From: Gimesia chilikensis
GTDB taxonomy: Bacteria; Planctomycetota; Planctomycetia; Planctomycetales; Planctomycetaceae
Direction of reading: 5' to 3'
DNA length: 64,000 nucleotides
NCBI RefSeq assembly: GCF_007744075.1
Contig: NZ_CP036266.1
Span: 310,001 to 374,000, forward strand
Under the pieces are notes generated by a model that searched no databases, was not told where the DNA came from, and worked only from the letters and a program-made list of their open reading frames with translations. Position numbers and translations under genes: made by a program. Shown here one piece after another: positions 9,479-16,547 of this stretch (its first letter is position 1; the number at the start of each line of letters is the position of its first letter).

Positions 9479-11083
9479 ATGTATAAATCATTACTTTGCC
9501 TGCGATATTTGAAAACGCGCTACATTGCGCTGGCCAGCATCATCAGTATGACGCTTGGTGTCGCGACGATGATTGTCGTCAACAGCGTCATGGATGGTTT
9601 CAGCACCGACATGCGAACCCGCTTGCGGGGGATCCTGGCGGATGTGATCGTGGAAACCAACTCGCTTGATGGCGAAGAGAACACGCAAGAGCTTAAAGAC
9701 CGCATTCAACGTGCGGTGGGTAACGACATCGAAGGCATGACAGCCACGGTGGAAATTTACGCCATGCTCAGCGTGCAGTACGGTTCTCAGTGGCAGAGCA
9801 AGCCGGTCACCCTGATCGGCATCGACCCGGCGACGAAAGCGACTGTCGGTCCGCTGGCCAAATATCTGATGCATACCAAAGAGGGAACGGTACCTGACTG
9901 GAATCTGTCTCCCGAGGCGATGGCCTACCGTAAGGAGTGGACCACCCGGGCTCAGTGGATGGTCGATCGCTGGAATCACAATCCCCCGCCACTGGAAGAA
10001 GCAGATGAGGGCAACGAGCAGGTCTCCTTCGAGGAGTCCGTCCCCCTCGAGCCGGAACCGGAACCGAAGTTTGCCCAGGATTCCGGAGAGTCCCCCTTCG
10101 ATGCGGCTGCTGAGCCAAAGGGCAGTGCACCCCAGTTTGCGGAGCAGCAGGGGAAAGCCATCAATCCTTTCAGCCAGTTTGATAAAAAAGAAGCTCGGGA
10201 TCCGAGCGAACCTTTGAAGGCTCGCGTTTATATTGGTTACGGTCTGGTGAGTTTCCCTTACGAAGATCCAGAGACCGGCGAAACGAAAATGTTTCAGATC
10301 GTCAAGCCGGGTGATGATATCAAAATCAGTACTGTCACCGCCGGGCATCCACCTGAGCCAACACACTTTAATGCGACCGTGGTCGACCTGTTTAAGAGTG
10401 ACATGAGCGAGCACGACAGCAGCCTGGTGTTCTGCAACCTGGAATACCTGCAGGAAGCCCGCGGGATGATTTCTCCTGAGAGCGGCGAACGGTCGATTAC
10501 ATCGATTCAGATCAAGCTGAAAAACCAGGACGATGCGGCGATGGTCGTCAGCAAGCTGGAAGAAGCCCTGCCTGCCAGTCAGTTCAGGATACGTACCTGG
10601 GAAGACAAGCAGGGACCACTGCTGGCCGCTGTAGAAGTGGAATCGGCGATTCTGAATGTGCTGCTGTTCCTGATTATTGCCGTTGCCGGTTTCGGCATCC
10701 TGGCGATCTTCTTCATGATCACGATTGAGAAGACTCGGGATATTGGCATTCTCAAAGCGCTGGGTGCCAGCTCGAACGGTATCATGTCGATCTTTCTGTC
10801 TTACGGCCTGGCATTAGGTCTGGTGGGCAGTGGTGTCGGAGTGATCGTGGGGCTGCTGTTTGTTGAATATATCAATGAGATAGAAGGGTTTATCACGTGG
10901 CTCACCGGGAGGAAGGTCTTCGATCAGCGGATCTATTACTTCCCGGAAATTTCGACGCACGTCGAGCCGATGATGGTCTTCTGGGTGGCGGTCGGGGCGA
11001 TGGTGATCGCGGTTCTGGCAAGTATCCTGCCGGCCCGCAAAGCGGCCCGCTTCCATCCGGTCGAGTCGCTGCGTTACGAATAG
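9479..11083 (+). CDS. ABC transporter permease, LolC/LolE-FtsX type
   Basis: A 534-residue permease with the MacB/LolCE layout: one N-terminal membrane helix (about residues 15-40), a large periplasmic domain, then three C-terminal helices (about 395-530) forming the FtsX core (AVAGFGILAIFFMITIEKTRDIGILKALGA). LolCDE machines extract lipoproteins from the inner membrane. The periplasmic part contains an acidic, Pro/Glu-rich stretch (about residues 175-240) not usual in LolC/E. ATG 9479 was chosen over an upstream GTG because AAAGGA lies about 10 nt before it and the helix starts promptly. The matching ATPase gene begins 78 nt downstream. A single permease gene implies a homodimer. Confidence 0.88.
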   Translation: MYKSLLCLRYLKTRYIALASIISMTLGVATMIVVNSVMDGFSTDMRTRLRGILADVIVETNSLDGEENTQELKDRIQRAVGNDIEGMTATVEIYAMLSVQYGSQWQSKPVTLIGIDPATKATVGPLAKYLMHTKEGTVPDWNLSPEAMAYRKEWTTRAQWMVDRWNHNPPPLEEADEGNEQVSFEESVPLEPEPEPKFAQDSGESPFDAAAEPKGSAPQFAEQQGKAINPFSQFDKKEARDPSEPLKARVYIGYGLVSFPYEDPETGETKMFQIVKPGDDIKISTVTAGHPPEPTHFNATVVDLFKSDMSEHDSSLVFCNLEYLQEARGMISPESGERSITSIQIKLKNQDDAAMVVSKLEEALPASQFRIRTWEDKQGPLLAAVEVESAILNVLLFLIIAVAGFGILAIFFMITIEKTRDIGILKALGASSNGIMSIFLSYGLALGLVGSGVGVIVGLLFVEYINEIEGFITWLTGRKVFDQRIYYFPEISTHVEPMMVFWVAVGAMVIAVLASILPARKAARFHPVESLRYE

Positions 11084-11161
11084 CCGATGGTTGACTTCCC
11101 CTTCAGTCCGCGACAGGTTCTGAACCAGAGTTACTAATCCGTTTTAATCGAGTATGAACTC

Positions 11162-11908
11162 ATGACCGAGACGATTTCCATGCCTCATCCACAGTTATCA
11201 GCAATCGCCATCGAAAAAGCATACCGGAAAGACAAGCACAAGGTGCCTGTGCTGCGGGGCATCGATGTCGACGTGCAGAAGGCCGAGTTCCTGTCGATCG
11301 TGGGGCAGTCCGGTTCTGGTAAAAGTACCCTGATGCATCTGTTCGGTCTGCTCGATTCCCCGGATATCGGGGAAATTCACCTCGAAGGTCAGCGGATTGA
11401 CGATCTGCCCGATCACGCCCGCGACCAGATCCGTAACCGGGTTTTCGGCTTCATTTTCCAGTTTTATCATCTGCTGCCCGAGTTGAACCTGCTGGAAAAT
11501 GTGCTCTCGCCGCTGATGATCCGCTATTCTACCTGGGAATACTGGAAGCAGAAAAAACAGTTCAAACAGGATGCGCTGGAGATCATCGAAAAGGTCGGTC
11601 TCTCGCACCGTATCAAGCACCGTCCCTCGGAAATGTCGGGCGGGGAAATGCAGCGGGCCGCGATTGCCCGGGCCCTGATTGCCAAGCCTCAGATCCTGCT
11701 GGCCGATGAACCGACGGGAAATCTGGACAGCAGCACCGGCAAAGAAATTATGGACCTGCTCACCAGCTTGAATGAGCAGGATCAGCTCACTATTATCATG
11801 GTTACGCACGACAACGCGATCGCCGCTCAGGCGCATCGAACAGTTCGTCTGACGGAAGGCCAGATCGAGGTTCTGGGCAAATCTCATCCCACCTCGGCAT
11901 CAGCCTAG
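11162..11908 (+). CDS. ABC transporter ATPase, LolD type
   Basis: A 248-residue ATP-binding subunit of the MacB/LolD/FtsE class. Walker A is GQSGSGKST (about residue 47), the signature is MSGGEMQRAAIARAL, and Walker B is ILLADEPTGNLD followed by the MVTHD switch His. It probably powers the permease encoded just upstream, in lipoprotein release or another mechanotransmission export task. The exact start (11162, or an ATG at 11180) is uncertain. Confidence 0.92.
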   Translation: MTETISMPHPQLSAIAIEKAYRKDKHKVPVLRGIDVDVQKAEFLSIVGQSGSGKSTLMHLFGLLDSPDIGEIHLEGQRIDDLPDHARDQIRNRVFGFIFQFYHLLPELNLLENVLSPLMIRYSTWEYWKQKKQFKQDALEIIEKVGLSHRIKHRPSEMSGGEMQRAAIARALIAKPQILLADEPTGNLDSSTGKEIMDLLTSLNEQDQLTIIMVTHDNAIAAQAHRTVRLTEGQIEVLGKSHPTSASA

Positions 11909-12093
11909 ATACAAACGGTCAGTATCTGCTGTTCGGGTTGAACCGCTGTCGCCTGCGTAGTGTCCATGGCATACGCATAGCGTATGATGCTTCTGTCTGA
12001 AATGGATTTCGCCGATTCCTCGCACAGGATGGAAAGTCCGCCAAAACCTGCCAGCTGCGTTCTGGCCCAGTTTGAGAATGGTACCCGAGTCAC

Positions 12094-12951
12094 ATGTCGC
12101 TCCAAGTTTATATTGACGGAAAACTGCTTCCCAAGGAAGAGGCGAAAATCAGTGTCTTCGATCATGGTCTGCTCTACGGCGACGGTGTCTTTGAGGGGAT
12201 TCGGGTTTACGGTAAAAAAGTCTTCCTGATGCAGGAGCACATCGACCGTCTCTATGAGAGCGCACTGGCGATTCGCCTGGAGATTCCGCTCTCCAAGGAA
12301 GAGATGATCAATGCCGTCAATGAGACTGTGGCCGCCAACGGCATTGAAGATGGTTACGTGCGACTGGTAATCACACGCGGTGCGGGTTCTCTAGGTCTCG
12401 ACATTCGTCGTACCAGCAACCCGCAGGTGATTATCATCGCCGACAATATCTCCCTGTATGATCCGCAGCTGTATATCGACGGTTTGAAGATCATCACCGC
12501 AGCGACGATCCGCAACCATCCGGCAGCGCTTTCCTCACGTGTGAAGTCGCTGAACTACCTGAATAATATCCTCGCCAAAATTGAAGGGACTGACGCCGGC
12601 TGCATCGAAGCTCTGATGCTCAATCACAAAGGGGAAGTGGCGGAGTGTACCGGCGATAATATTTTCATCATCAAGAACGGCGTACTCAAAACGCCGCCCG
12701 TAGATGCCGGCATCCTGGAAGGGATCACCCGCAACGCGGTAATCAAACTCGCTGAGGAGTCGGGAATCAAGGTCGAGCAGTCCCCCTTCACGCGGCATGA
12801 CATTTTTGTCGCCGACGAATGCTTCCTGACCGGTTCTGCAGCGGAAGTCATCCCGGTGGTGGCTCTGGACGGCCGCGAGATCGGGACAGGCAAGCCAGGA
12901 CCGATCACCAAAGATCTGAATGAAAAGTTCAAACAGCTGACGCGCTCCTGA
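12094..12951 (+). CDS. ilvE: Branched-chain amino acid aminotransferase (class IV)
   Basis: A 285-residue fold-type IV PLP enzyme of typical length. It shows YGDGVFEGIRVY, the PLP lysine in SRVKSLNYLNN (K151), the catalytic-side segment GEVAECTGDNIFI, and FLTGSAAEVIPVV near the C-terminus. These match branched-chain aminotransferases of the IlvE group, which transfer an amino group between glutamate and Val/Leu/Ile keto acids. D-amino-acid transaminase and aminodeoxychorismate lyase share the fold; EGIRVY favours IlvE. A weak hairpin follows the gene. Confidence 0.9.
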   Translation: MSLQVYIDGKLLPKEEAKISVFDHGLLYGDGVFEGIRVYGKKVFLMQEHIDRLYESALAIRLEIPLSKEEMINAVNETVAANGIEDGYVRLVITRGAGSLGLDIRRTSNPQVIIIADNISLYDPQLYIDGLKIITAATIRNHPAALSSRVKSLNYLNNILAKIEGTDAGCIEALMLNHKGEVAECTGDNIFIIKNGVLKTPPVDAGILEGITRNAVIKLAEESGIKVEQSPFTRHDIFVADECFLTGSAAEVIPVVALDGREIGTGKPGPITKDLNEKFKQLTRS

Positions 12952-12997
12952 ACTGGAGAAGGTTCTTGCAGACGGTAACGGGTCTGGTAGGATAAGA

Positions 12998-13039
12998 AAA
13001 TACCACTCTCTGCGGTCGGATTGCCGGGGAGTGGTGTTT
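12998..13039 (+). terminator. Weak hairpin downstream of ilvE
   Basis: An 11-bp stem pairs 12998-13008 with 13029-13039 (core ACCACTC/GAGTGGT, one G-T pair) across a 20-nt loop. Only a short T run follows, so termination would be inefficient. Confidence 0.35.
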
Positions 13040-13089
13040 CATCTAAGAAGCGACTTTTCTACCCGTCTGTCCTGTCAGGAACCGATCTG

Positions 13090-13866
13090 ATGCGAAAATG
13101 CTGCCAGACCGTTGTCGGCCTGTTGTGTGTGTCTCTGTTGTTCTGGTCACTCAGCAGCGTGCAGGGAGAGCCTGATAAGTCCGCGTCCACAGCCGGGGTG
13201 AAAAAATCCGCCTCCCTCCCACCGGAGATCAAGCAGGCTCTGTCCGAGTTCAACTCGTTGATTGGCGGCTGGCGGGGTGTGGGAATGATCAAACGTAATT
13301 CCCGGAAAGGGGCCTGGTCTGAGAAGGCGGAATGGGTCTGGAAATTTGACCCGCAGCAGTCAGGCATCGCTTATGAAGTTGAGGATGGCAAATTTCTGAA
13401 GTCGGCCCTGTTGTCGTACGATCCGGAACAGAAGAACTATCAACTGGCGACCATCCTGCCCGATGGTACGAAACGCGATTATACAGGCGCGCTGCAGAAA
13501 GACACACTGGTACTCGAATCTCAGCCGGATGCGGAGGGGGCCGTCTATCGGATCTCGATCCGCAAGCTGAATGAGAAGCGGACTCTGGTTCTGTTTGAAC
13601 AGCGGAACCAGGGGCAGTCATTCTATTATCGACTGGCGGAAGTCGGATATACCCGGGCCGGTACGCGGCTGGCAGCCTCGGGGAGCGGCGGTCCGGAGTG
13701 CATCGTCACCGGTGGTGCCGGCACGATTGCGGTCAGCCACAAAGGCAAGACCTACTATGTCTGCTGCAGTGGCTGTAAGCAGGCGTTTGAGGACGATCCC
13801 GAGACCTTCATCGCAGAAGCGAAGCAGAAAGCGGAAGAACGCCGGAAGCAGTCGCAGTCTCGCTGA
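13090..13866 (+). CDS. Secreted protein with C-terminal TRASH/YHS-like metal site
   Basis: The 258-residue product begins MRKCCQTVVGLLCVSLLFWSLSSVQG, a signal peptide; the frame's upstream extension has no export character. A middle domain of unknown family contains GGWRGVGMIKRNS and DGTKRDYTGALQKDTLVLES, resembling lipocalin-like sheets that follow a lead Gly-Trp. The C-terminus carries a TRASH-like cysteine pattern: C (in ECIVTGG), then YYVCCSGCKQAF, giving C-x20-C-x3-C as in heavy-metal-sensing and YHS domains. A periplasmic metal-binding role is inferred. It ends exactly where the convergent lipoprotein gene ends, with no intervening base. Confidence 0.7.
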   Translation: MRKCCQTVVGLLCVSLLFWSLSSVQGEPDKSASTAGVKKSASLPPEIKQALSEFNSLIGGWRGVGMIKRNSRKGAWSEKAEWVWKFDPQQSGIAYEVEDGKFLKSALLSYDPEQKNYQLATILPDGTKRDYTGALQKDTLVLESQPDAEGAVYRISIRKLNEKRTLVLFEQRNQGQSFYYRLAEVGYTRAGTRLAASGSGGPECIVTGGAGTIAVSHKGKTYYVCCSGCKQAFEDDPETFIAEAKQKAEERRKQSQSR

Positions 13867-14277
13867 TTAGAAGTTTTCCAGCGACGAGCCCAGTTCAGTG
13901 GGAGCAGAATCTTCAGCTGGTTCTTCGAGAACGACCTCGTTTTCTTCCAGGTCCGTACGGGGCAGGGGAATACGTTCACCCTGTTCCGCTGATTTGGACA
14001 TCGGGTTCAGCCATTTCGGGAGCCGGGAGAAGCGAGAGGGCTCTTCCGATTTGGTCTGCAGAATAGCAGGTTCCAGTTCCACAGGCTGGTCCTGAGAGAC
14101 AGTCTGGATTTTCGCTGGATGGTTGTCTTTCCGGGTGTAAAACTCCAGACCGAAGAATGGAGATCGCCCGTTGCTGTCCATCTGGAAAACCTTGTTTCCC
14201 AGACCCTGGCAGCCCGTCTGTGTACTCATGAGGAGTCCACTGATGCAGAGAACTCCCAGTAATCGCAGCCCATTCAT
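13867..14277 (-). CDS. Predicted lipoprotein of unknown function
   Basis: About 136 residues. The N-terminus MNGLRLLGVLCISGLLMSTQTGC is a type II signal with Cys in TQTGC. The mature part is hydrophilic and Glu/Pro-rich (RLPKWLNPMSK, LEENEVVLEEPAEDSAP) with no known domain. A second start nine codons upstream (14304, with GGACAAGG before it) is equally possible. It lies downstream of another small lipoprotein gene, separated by 192 nt. Confidence 0.6.
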   Translation of the reverse strand: MNGLRLLGVLCISGLLMSTQTGCQGLGNKVFQMDSNGRSPFFGLEFYTRKDNHPAKIQTVSQDQPVELEPAILQTKSEEPSRFSRLPKWLNPMSKSAEQGERIPLPRTDLEENEVVLEEPAEDSAPTELGSSLENF

Positions 14278-14469
14278 TGCTTGACTTATTCCATCCTTGT
14301 CCAAGTCAATTCTGATTTATATCTGACTCCGGTGATTACGCTCAGCGCAATACCAGCCTGTATCGTCATCGGCTGTCGGAGGCCTTCAGATTTGATATTT
14401 TCCCCAGATCGATGTTTTCCGGGAGAAAATAGTTCCTGCGGAGTCATCCAGACTCAGCAGTTTACAGAT

Positions 14470-14664
14470 TTATTCCTGATCGGCTTCTTTTGCCAGTCGA
14501 CTTTCGATTTCCTCAGCCGTTTCTACGGGAGGTTCGCTCTGTTTGGGCACATCACGAAAGCCGAGCGTGCTGGTGATCGGGCCATCCGAGCCCATCTGAC
14601 AGCCTGTCCAGGTCAGGCCGCTCAACAGCAGGCAACATGTTGTCAGGTGTAATTGTCTACGCAT
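14470..14664 (-). CDS. Very small predicted lipoprotein
   Basis: A 64-residue product starting MRRQLHLTTCCLLLSGLTWTGC, a type II signal peptide with lipobox Cys, leaving a mature peptide of only about 43 residues ending in EIESRLAKEADQE. The start at 14664 is supported by AAAGGAA seven bases upstream. Function unknown. Confidence 0.6.
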   Translation of the reverse strand: MRRQLHLTTCCLLLSGLTWTGCQMGSDGPITSTLGFRDVPKQSEPPVETAEEIESRLAKEADQE

Positions 14665-15146
14665 TGGGATTCCTTTCCCAGTCAATTAGAAACAATACCC
14701 CCAGGTAATTCGGGCGCGTTTCATAGCAGGAATCCGGTTTTGTGTGAAGAGGGATTTCAACTCCTCACCTTTTCGGCACGCACTTTTCGACTGTTTTGGG
14801 GCCCTGTTGCCGATTCGCCACGTGTTGCATTGAAACAACATCGCGCTAACTGACCTGATAACAGCGGGTTAAGGCCTCGCTGCTCCTCGCCCCTCAGATC
14901 GTGTTGATTTTTCACCACAGCCCGCTCAGACGGTGTGCCGCGTGCCGCAAGAATTCTTTCAACGGGAGGACTATTTTTATCTCCTTATATTTCAACAGGT
15001 TGTGATCACTGCTGTGAACAGTTTGTAAAAACTTTTTTACGCTCCGGCGCGTTTGGTATTCAGCTTGCTTTACATCCCAGTATCAACTTTGAAACGTTGA
15101 CTCGATGCAAACAACTTTAAATCAAACAACTTTGGAGACCACAACT
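14665..15146. other. Intergenic region upstream of the pilin-like genes
   Basis: There is no convincing gene. The right half holds a sigma-54 promoter match at 15054-15069 and an 8-bp palindrome GTGATCAC at 15002-15009 that could be part of an upstream activator site. The leader from the predicted start (about 15080) to the first pilin-like ATG is about 67 nt. Confidence 0.5.
15054..15069 (+). promoter_or_regulatory. Sigma-54 (RpoN) promoter match
   Basis: TGGTATTCAGCTTGCT fits the sigma-54 consensus TGGYAYRNNNNTTGCW at 11 of 12 fixed positions, with the obligatory GG and GC correctly spaced. It lies 78 nt before the ATG of the first pilin-like gene. Pilin genes in several bacteria use sigma-54, which fits the gene call. 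Confidence 0.6.
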
Positions 15147-15425
15147 ATGAAAAACATCCTCAACCAACTGATCAACGACGAAGCCGGTTTCATTGTTTCT
15201 GCAGAACTGGTTCTGATTTCCTCGATCGCCGTACTGGCCATGATCGTCGGACTGTCTGAAGTCGCTAATAACGTGAACCAGGAACTGGAAGATGTCGGAT
15301 CCGCTTTCTCCAGCATCAACCAGACTTATAACCTCTGCGAAGTCTCAGGTCACAAAGGGGAACTCAGCGGCAGCAATTTCCGTGACTGCCCCGACTTCTG
15401 CTCAGGTCAGTGGGACATCTACTAA
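15147..15425 (+). CDS. Pilin-like small membrane protein, copy 1
   Basis: A 92-residue product. After MKNILNQLIND comes EAGFIVSAELVLISSIAVLAMIVGL, a prepilin-like hydrophobic helix with G-F and a Glu six residues after the Gly (five is usual). Next is VNQELEDVGSAFSSINQ, then a Cys-containing tail (GHKGELSGSNFRDCPDFCSGQ). It resembles Flp/TadE-like small pilins, but cleavage is not certain. The start follows GGAG nine bases upstream. The next gene is a close paralogue, and a sigma-54 promoter match precedes this one. It could be a fibre subunit exported through a type IV pilus or Tad system encoded elsewhere. Confidence 0.65.
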   Translation: MKNILNQLINDEAGFIVSAELVLISSIAVLAMIVGLSEVANNVNQELEDVGSAFSSINQTYNLCEVSGHKGELSGSNFRDCPDFCSGQWDIY

Positions 15426-15480
15426 GCCTGACGCTCTGAAAACAACTCTACCCGAAACTGCTTTCTTTCCGAAGACGACC

Positions 15481-15509
15481 GCCTGCGGGGATTCACCACC
15501 CCTGCAGGC
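15481..15509 (+). other. GC-rich hairpin between the two pilin-like genes
   Basis: GCCTGCGGGG pairs with CCCC-T-GCAGGC (10 bp with one bulged T). There is no T run, so it is more likely a partial attenuator or an RNA-stability element giving unequal expression of the two subunits than a full terminator. Confidence 0.4.
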
Positions 15510-15562
15510 ATCCGGTCACCCGAAACAAAACCAAAATCTCTTAATCTCTGGAGTCTGTGAAC

Positions 15563-15883
15563 ATGAATAGTGTGCTGATCCGTTTCATGAACGAGGAGGC
15601 GGGCTTTATTGTCTCTGCCGAACTGGTACTGATCTCAACGATCGCCGTCCTGGCGATGATCGTGGGGCTAAGTGAAGTCGCCCATGGTATTAACCAGGAA
15701 CTGGAAGACGTCGGCTCGGCGTTTGGCCGCATCAATCAGAGTTTCTATGTCGCAGGGGCACATGGCCACAAGGCCTGCACGGACGGCAGCAGTTTCCGCG
15801 ATCAGGCGGACTTCTGTGACGGCGAGAATGACATCGTCTGTGATCGTCCGCCTCGCAGCGAAGGGAACGGCTACTACTATTAA
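15563..15883 (+). CDS. Pilin-like small membrane protein, copy 2
   Basis: A 106-residue paralogue of the preceding gene. The helix EAGFIVSAELVLISTIAVLAMIVGL and VNQELEDVGSAF-type segment are almost identical (INQELEDVGSAFGRINQ here). The tails diverge but keep GHK, GS-x-FRD and DFC landmarks, and this copy ends in a Tyr-rich tip (GNGYYY). The ATG at 15563 has GGAG nine bases upstream; an in-frame GTG lies two codons earlier. It is probably co-transcribed with copy 1 and closed by the strong terminator at 15970. Major and minor subunits of one fibre is a plausible reading. Confidence 0.65.
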   Translation: MNSVLIRFMNEEAGFIVSAELVLISTIAVLAMIVGLSEVAHGINQELEDVGSAFGRINQSFYVAGAHGHKACTDGSSFRDQADFCDGENDIVCDRPPRSEGNGYYY

Positions 15884-15969
15884 GCGATCGCGGAACAGTA
15901 GTTCTGCTCACAGATACTGTTTCCTCAACGGGAAGCAGGCATGCATCGAGGCGGAGGTCTCCACTTCAG

Positions 15970-16007
15970 GCACCCTGATCAGCGAATCTGGTCAGGGTGC
16001 TTTTTTT
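15970..16007 (+). terminator. Rho-independent terminator after the pilin-like genes
   Basis: A perfect 9-bp stem (GCACCCTGA, 15970-15978, with TCAGGGTGC, 15992-16000) is followed at once by seven T residues. Confidence 0.85.
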
Positions 16008-16021
16008 ATGCGCGGTGCAGA

Positions 16022-16495
16022 TCAGGTGATCCAGGAGCGGCTCTGATGAGGCTGAGCTGACTGCTCGATTTGATGCGGCGGATGCACGATCGGACCCGAC
16101 TGTGGCTGACGGGGCTCCTGGGGTGTGCTTTCCAGCAGACGTTCCATCAGCTCGTACCAGGATTCCCGGTGAATTTCGAGGACCTTGATGGCGTTATTGA
16201 TATAGCTGGCTTCCTGTTTCACATCGGCATGATTCAGGTTTTCGTACACGAACACGAACAACGCCTTGAGCTGTTCGATCATTTCGGGCTGTTGACCGGA
16301 ATCGAGTCCACCGATCAGTTCGGCAACCAGATCGCGACTGCGGTCCAGGGCAAAGTGAGCGTGTTCAAACTGTCTCGATTCTGTGGCCTCCAGGGCTTTT
16401 CGAGCAAAACGCAGTGCCCCGTCGACCACCATCAGATGCAACTGGTGTGGTTTCGCGGTTAGAACCTGATTCTCCAGGTAGTCATTACCATTCAT
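16022..16495 (-). CDS. fliS: Flagellar export chaperone FliS
   Basis: A 157-residue FliS: MNGNDYLENQVLTAKPHQLHLMVVDGALRFARKAL matches the family's Y-x4-V-x-TA-x-P-x-QL-x-L-MVDGA start, followed by helical segments ending NNAIKVLEIHRESW. FliS binds the flagellin C-terminus in the cytoplasm and delivers it to the flagellar type III exporter. The last 30 residues are Pro/Gln/His-rich and probably disordered. It lies 52 nt after fliD, most likely in one transcript. AGGAG precedes the ATG. Confidence 0.9.
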   Translation of the reverse strand: MNGNDYLENQVLTAKPHQLHLMVVDGALRFARKALEATESRQFEHAHFALDRSRDLVAELIGGLDSGQQPEMIEQLKALFVFVYENLNHADVKQEASYINNAIKVLEIHRESWYELMERLLESTPQEPRQPQSGPIVHPPHQIEQSAQPHQSRSWIT

Positions 16496-16547
16496 CTCCT
16501 GTTGGCCCTTCGTTATTTAGTTCTTCAGTCGTTTTTAATAATTAGTA

